DNA of 14,472 nt from Archangiaceae bacterium (GTDB lineage Bacteria; Myxococcota; Myxococcia; Myxococcales; Myxococcaceae): the NCBI GenBank assembly GCA_023248915.1, contig JAHFDQ010000082.1, positions 1 through 14,472 on the forward strand, given 5' to 3'. Position 1 is the stretch's first letter. Every line of letters begins with the position of its first letter. The position numbers were made by a program, and so were the translations under genes. This document shows, piece by piece, positions 11,661 to 14,472 of the stretch. The notes below the pieces were generated by a model, which was given only the letters and a program-made list of their open reading frames with translations, was not told the origin of the DNA and searched no databases.

Positions 11661-14472
11661 AGTCCTGGCCGAAGCCTACGCCGTAGTGGAAGTCGATGAA
11701 CGGCGTTTGACCCGCGCCCAGGGTAGGCCCGAGCTCCAGGCTTCCACCCTGGTTGCTGCCCGCCAGCATGGCGCCCTGGGTCCCGAACCAGAGGTTGTTG
11801 TTGACGCGGACATCGCCCACGTTGTCGACACGCAGGTGGGAGATGGTGGCGGGGGCATTCTGGACGGCGAAGATGTCGGCCGAAGGCCCGGCAAACGAGG
11901 TCTGCTTGACGATGACACCGGAGATGTTCGTCGTCGGCGCGAAGGTCTTCGTGCCGTCGATGGTCTGGCCGGTGGTGAGGTCGACGAAGTTCTTCACGCT
12001 CGACCCGGTACCGCCCTGCCCAATGCTGAGCGCGGTGGTGAGGCCGGTGAGCTGCGTGATGTCGCCATTGACGCCGCTCACCGCTGCGCTCAGCGCACCT
12101 CGGGCTCCGGCCGCCGTCGTCGACCCGGTGCCGCCCTGAGCGACCGAGAGCGCGGTGGTGAGGCCGGTGAGCTGGGTGATGTCGCCGTTGACACCGCTCA
12201 CCGCTGCGCCCAATACGCCGCGGGCTCCGGCCGCCGTCGTCGACCCGGTGCCGCCCTGCGCCAGCGAGAGCGCCGTGGTGAGGCCGGAAAGTTGAGTGAT
12301 GTCGGCATTGACGCCGCTCGCCGCCGCGCTCAACACGCCGCGGGCTCCGGCTGCCGTCGTCGAACCGGTGCCGCCCTGTGAGAGGCTCAATGCCGTCGTC
12401 AGGCCGGTGAGCTGGGTAATGTCGCCGTTGATGCCGCTCACTGCCGCGCCCAGCGCCGTTCGCGCGGCGGCCGGAGTCGACGCGCCCGTTCCGCCGCTCC
12501 CGACGGGGAGCTGACCGCTGACGTCCGTGGCGAGCGCGACGGCTCCCGGCGTCCAGTTCGCGCCGCTGTACCGAAGGAGTTGATTGGCCACGGGCGCGGT
12601 CGCGGACACGCCGATTCCGCGAATGCCGGCGACCGTCGTCGCGGCCTGGGTGCCCGTCACGTCGCCGGCCAGCGCGCCGGAGAAGCTTCCGGCAGAGCCG
12701 CTGACGTTTCCGGTCGCGGTGCCCGTCCAGCTCACCGCGCCGGCGTTGTTCACTCTCAGGTAGGTGGTGATGCCGGTGGTGTCCTGGACCTCGAAGATGT
12801 TGGCGAGCGGCAGGGCGCTGCTGGTCTGGCGCACCGTCACGCCCGCGACGTTGGTGGAGGGCCGGAACACCTTGTTGCCGCCGATGGTCTGCGCCGTGGC
12901 CAGATCGACGAAGTTCTGGATGGCGGAACCCGTACCGCCCTGCCCGATGCTCAGCGCGGTGGTGAGGCCGGTCAGCGAGGTGATGTCGCCGTTGGCGCCG
13001 CTCGCCGCCGCGCTCAGGACTCCGCGGGCTCCGACGGCGGTGGTCGACCCGGTGCCGCCCTGCGCCAAAGTCAGCGCCGTGGTGAGTCCGGTCAGCGAAG
13101 TGATGTCGCTGTTGGCGCCGCTCGCCGCCGCGCCCAAAGTTCCCAGGGCACCGCTGGCCGTCGTCGACCCGGTGCCGCCCTGCGCGATGTTCAGCGCAGT
13201 GGTGAGGCCGGACAGCGAGGTGATGTCACTGTTGGCGCCGCTCGCCGCCGCGCCCAGCACCGCGCGCGCGGCTCCCGCGCTGGCCGCGCCCGTGCCGCCG
13301 CTCGCCACCGGGAGCAACCCGCTGACGTCGGTGCCGAGCGCCACGGAGTCGGGAATCCACTTCACGCCGTTGTAACGCAGGACCTGGTTTGCCACCGGCA
13401 CGTTCGCGGACACGCCGACACCCTGAATGCCGGAGACCACGGTGGAAGCCTGCGCACCGGTCACGTCGCCGGCCAGGACGCCGGAAAAGCTTCCCGCCGA
13501 GCCCGAGATACTACCGGTCGCGGTGCCCGTCCAGCTCACGGCGCCGGCGCTGTTCACCTTCAGGTAGGTGGAGAGCCCCGTGGTGTCCTGGACCTCGAAG
13601 ATGTTGGCGGTCGGCGACGCGCTGTTCGTCTGGCGAACCGTCACGCCCGCCACGTTGGTGGTGGGTCGGAAGATCTTGTTGCCGCCGATGGTCTGAGAGG
13701 TGGCGAGGTCGATGAAGTTCTGGACGGTGGAACCCGTGCCGCCCTGGGCGACGGAGAGCGCGGTGGTGAGGCCGGTGAGCGCGGTGATGTCGCCGTTCGC
13801 CCCGCTGGCAGCGCCGCCCAATGCCGCGAGAGCAGCGGCACCGGTCGAGGCTCCGGTGCCTCCGTTGGCGATGGGGAGCTGCCCCGTCACGTCCGAGAGC
13901 AGCGACACGGACACGGCGCCGCAGGACCAGCTCGTGCCGTCCGACTTCATCACCGTGTTCGCCGCGCAGCCGCTCGGCAGGCCGAGCGTCGGTGCCGGGC
14001 CCGAGCCGCCGACCACCAGGCCGCCGTTGGCGGTGGCCCCGACCGAGACGACGTCACCGAGGTGGACTTCGGCGTTCTCGTTCGTGCAGGCCCAGCCTGG
14101 CCCGACGTACTTGAGAATCTGGCCGCTGGCCGTGCAGCCGCTGGCGTCGATGGAGAAGCCGTTCCCTCCTCCGAGCGCCAGGCCTCCACCTGCCGCCGCG
14201 TTGTAGAGGGTGTCGTTGTCGTCAGCACAGGCCCAGGAGGACCCCACGGACTTCAGGACCTTGTTCGCCCCGCAGGCCGCCAGGCTGAGGTCCGCCGCGC
14301 CGCTGGCGGTGCCCCCGGTGAGGCCGCTGCCGGCCAAGGTGTTAATGGCGGTGATGGTGCCTCCGCCGGCGGGCACGCTGCAGGTGACGCCGCCGTCGGA
14401 GTCGATGGCGGAGATGGCACCCGAGGCGCACGAACCCGCGACCCGGTGTTGGACTTCACTGGCGAGGAGTCC
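11128..14472 (-). CDS. Phage tail-fibre-like beta-strand repeat protein (5' partial)
   Basis: At least 1,114 residues, still open at the right edge (the 32 codons upstream of GTG 14376 contain no stop), so the true start lies outside. The visible N-terminal part (about 1-190) has motifs such as GQILKYVGPGWAC and VLKSVGSSWACADDND, repeated with paired Cys. The middle consists of 40-residue units (LTTALS.AQGGTGSTTAAGAR followed by AAASGANSDITSLTG) alternating with a 148-residue module (QTIGGNKVFRP, GVTVRQT, IFEVQDTTG, GSAGSFSG.LAGDVTG). Near the C terminus, PFIDFHYGVGFGQDYNTRL recalls a strand-rich segment of phage tail fibres. The last ~180 residues form an unrecognised tip. Such repeats form elongated, usually trimeric, beta-structured fibres that bind surfaces. 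No peptidase S74 chaperone is visible. No phage genes flank it, so a cellular adhesin or fibre is favoured over a prophage component. Confidence 0.85.
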   Translation of the reverse strand, partial: GLLASEVQHRVAGSCASGAISAIDSDGGVTCSVPAGGGTITAINTLAGSGLTGGTASGAADLSLAACGANKVLKSVGSSWACADDNDTLYNAAAGGGLALGGGNGFSIDASGCTASGQILKYVGPGWACTNENAEVHLGDVVSVGATANGGLVVGGSGPAPTLGLPSGCAANTVMKSDGTSWSCGAVSVSLLSDVTGQLPIANGGTGASTGAAALAALGGAASGANGDITALTGLTTALSVAQGGTGSTVQNFIDLATSQTIGGNKIFRPTTNVAGVTVRQTNSASPTANIFEVQDTTGLSTYLKVNSAGAVSWTGTATGSISGSAGSFSGVLAGDVTGAQASTVVSGIQGVGVSANVPVANQVLRYNGVKWIPDSVALGTDVSGLLPVASGGTGAASAGAARAVLGAAASGANSDITSLSGLTTALNIAQGGTGSTTASGALGTLGAAASGANSDITSLTGLTTALTLAQGGTGSTTAVGARGVLSAAASGANGDITSLTGLTTALSIGQGGTGSAIQNFVDLATAQTIGGNKVFRPSTNVAGVTVRQTSSALPLANIFEVQDTTGITTYLRVNNAGAVSWTGTATGNVSGSAGSFSGALAGDVTGTQAATTVAGIRGIGVSATAPVANQLLRYSGANWTPGAVALATDVSGQLPVGSGGTGASTPAAARTALGAAVSGINGDITQLTGLTTALSLSQGGTGSTTAAGARGVLSAAASGVNADITQLSGLTTALSLAQGGTGSTTAAGARGVLGAAVSGVNGDITQLTGLTTALSVAQGGTGSTTAAGARGALSAAVSGVNGDITQLTGLTTALSIGQGGTGSSVKNFVDLTTGQTIDGTKTFAPTTNISGVIVKQTSFAGPSADIFAVQNAPATISHLRVDNVGDVRVNNNLWFGTQGAMLAGSNQGGSLELGPTLGAGQTPFIDFHYGVGFGQDYNTRLQNDADGQLSLSAAAGTANLNVIGNATVKNLTRSGTIRLGSETGSSPPTAAAEMIVRTAFAQNSVDLTPVAKTNVLTLERDGTNAGFKILNAGTGNENLVCTGTNALGASFVVVKAPLVLGTTTVFTDAIQNIVYFDCTFGYPWLGGYMTKVSMFRQAGDNWWEGYITSNFNQ
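12011..12498 (-). repeat. 120-bp tandem repeats, block of five anchors
   Basis: The QGGTG-encoding word (plus-listing ccgccctg or close variant) begins at 12011, 12131, 12251, 12371 and 12491, exactly 120 bp apart. Each unit encodes 40 residues ending in a variant of AQGGTGSTTAAGARGVLSAA. Units are closely similar at the DNA level, with long shared words such as those around 12031-12050 and 12151-12170. Confidence 0.95.
12499..12934 (-). repeat. 444-bp fibre module, C-terminal copy
   Basis: The spacer between repeat anchors at 12491 and 12935 (444 bp, 148 residues). It encodes FVDLATAQTIGGNKVFRP, GVTVRQTSSALPLANIF, VSWTGTATGNVSGSAGSF, then APVANQLLRYSGANWTPG. It is a paralogue of 13303-13738, with long runs of identical residues. 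Confidence 0.9.
12935..13302 (-). repeat. 120-bp tandem repeats, block of four anchors
   Basis: Anchors begin at 12935, 13055, 13175 and 13295, again 120 bp apart. The units carry AAASGANSDITSL or AAASGANGDITSL rather than the AAVSGVNGDITQL form that dominates the neighbouring block, so units within a block resemble each other more than those in the other block. Confidence 0.95.
13303..13738 (-). repeat. 444-bp fibre module, N-terminal copy
   Basis: The spacer between anchors at 13295 and 13739, the same 444 bp as its partner. It encodes FIDLATSQTIGGNKIFRP, GVTVRQTNSASPTANIF, VSWTGTATGSISGSAGSF, then VPVANQVLRYNGVKWIPD. Length conservation without any codon gain or loss supports an in-frame duplication of the whole module. 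Confidence 0.9.
13739..13866 (-). repeat. 120-bp repeat, block of two anchors
   Basis: Anchors at 13739 and 13859 enclose one 40-residue unit (AAASGANGDITALTGLTTAL form). This is the shortest of the three blocks and the one closest to the N-terminal Cys-bearing region. Confidence 0.85.

Noticed and set aside
12011..13866. Regular direct repeats resembling a CRISPR or satellite array
   Set aside because: Repeats are contiguous 120-bp coding units in one open frame, with no short repeat/spacer alternation and no cas genes.

Overview
The window comes from a high-GC genome, almost certainly a myxobacterium or close relative (Myxococcota). The lineage is indicated by a C-terminal MYXO-CTERM-type sorting signal on a giant surface protein, two lipoproteins with Ala/Gly/Pro-rich linkers, and the general codon bias. 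These are family-level inferences; no rRNA or other phylogenetic marker is present. No tRNA, CRISPR array, insertion sequence or phage structural cluster was recognised.

Layout, left to right: (1) 3-134 (+), the last 43 codons of a sensor histidine kinase cut by the left edge. (2) 166-681 (-), a secreted rhodanese-domain lipoprotein. (3) 678-9980 (-), a 3,100-residue exported protein that fills two thirds of the window. From its N terminus it has a signal peptide, three right-handed parallel beta-helix modules, twenty tandem bacterial Ig-like domains of about 86 residues, an Asp-rich thrombospondin-type-3-like calcium-binding stretch, a small Cys-rich cluster and a MYXO-CTERM anchor. (4) 9981-10143, a divergent intergenic region. 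(5) 10144-11112 (+), a TPR lipoprotein. (6) 11128-14472 (-), a phage tail-fibre-like beta-strand repeat protein whose 5' end lies beyond the right edge. Gene density is very high; the largest gap between genes is 163 bp.

The giant protein and the rhodanese lipoprotein form a tight two-gene unit: the GTG of the second overlaps the TGA of the first by four bases, a classic translational-coupling arrangement. The giant protein looks like a C-terminally anchored surface stalk (Ig array) that presents a beta-helix head; its ligand is unknown. The TPR lipoprotein and the fibre gene converge with only 15 bp between stop codons, and nothing in the sequence ties them functionally.

The most striking structure is repeat architecture. 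The Ig array runs at an almost constant 258-bp period. The fibre gene is built from 120-bp units in blocks of 2, 4 and 5, separated by two spacers of exactly 444 bp, and ends in a tip domain of clearly lower GC. Both genes look like products of stepwise in-frame tandem duplication with partial homogenisation. I did not find convincing evidence for a new defence or mobile system; the candidates for novelty are the coupled giant-adhesin/rhodanese pair and the modular fibre with its unfamiliar tip.
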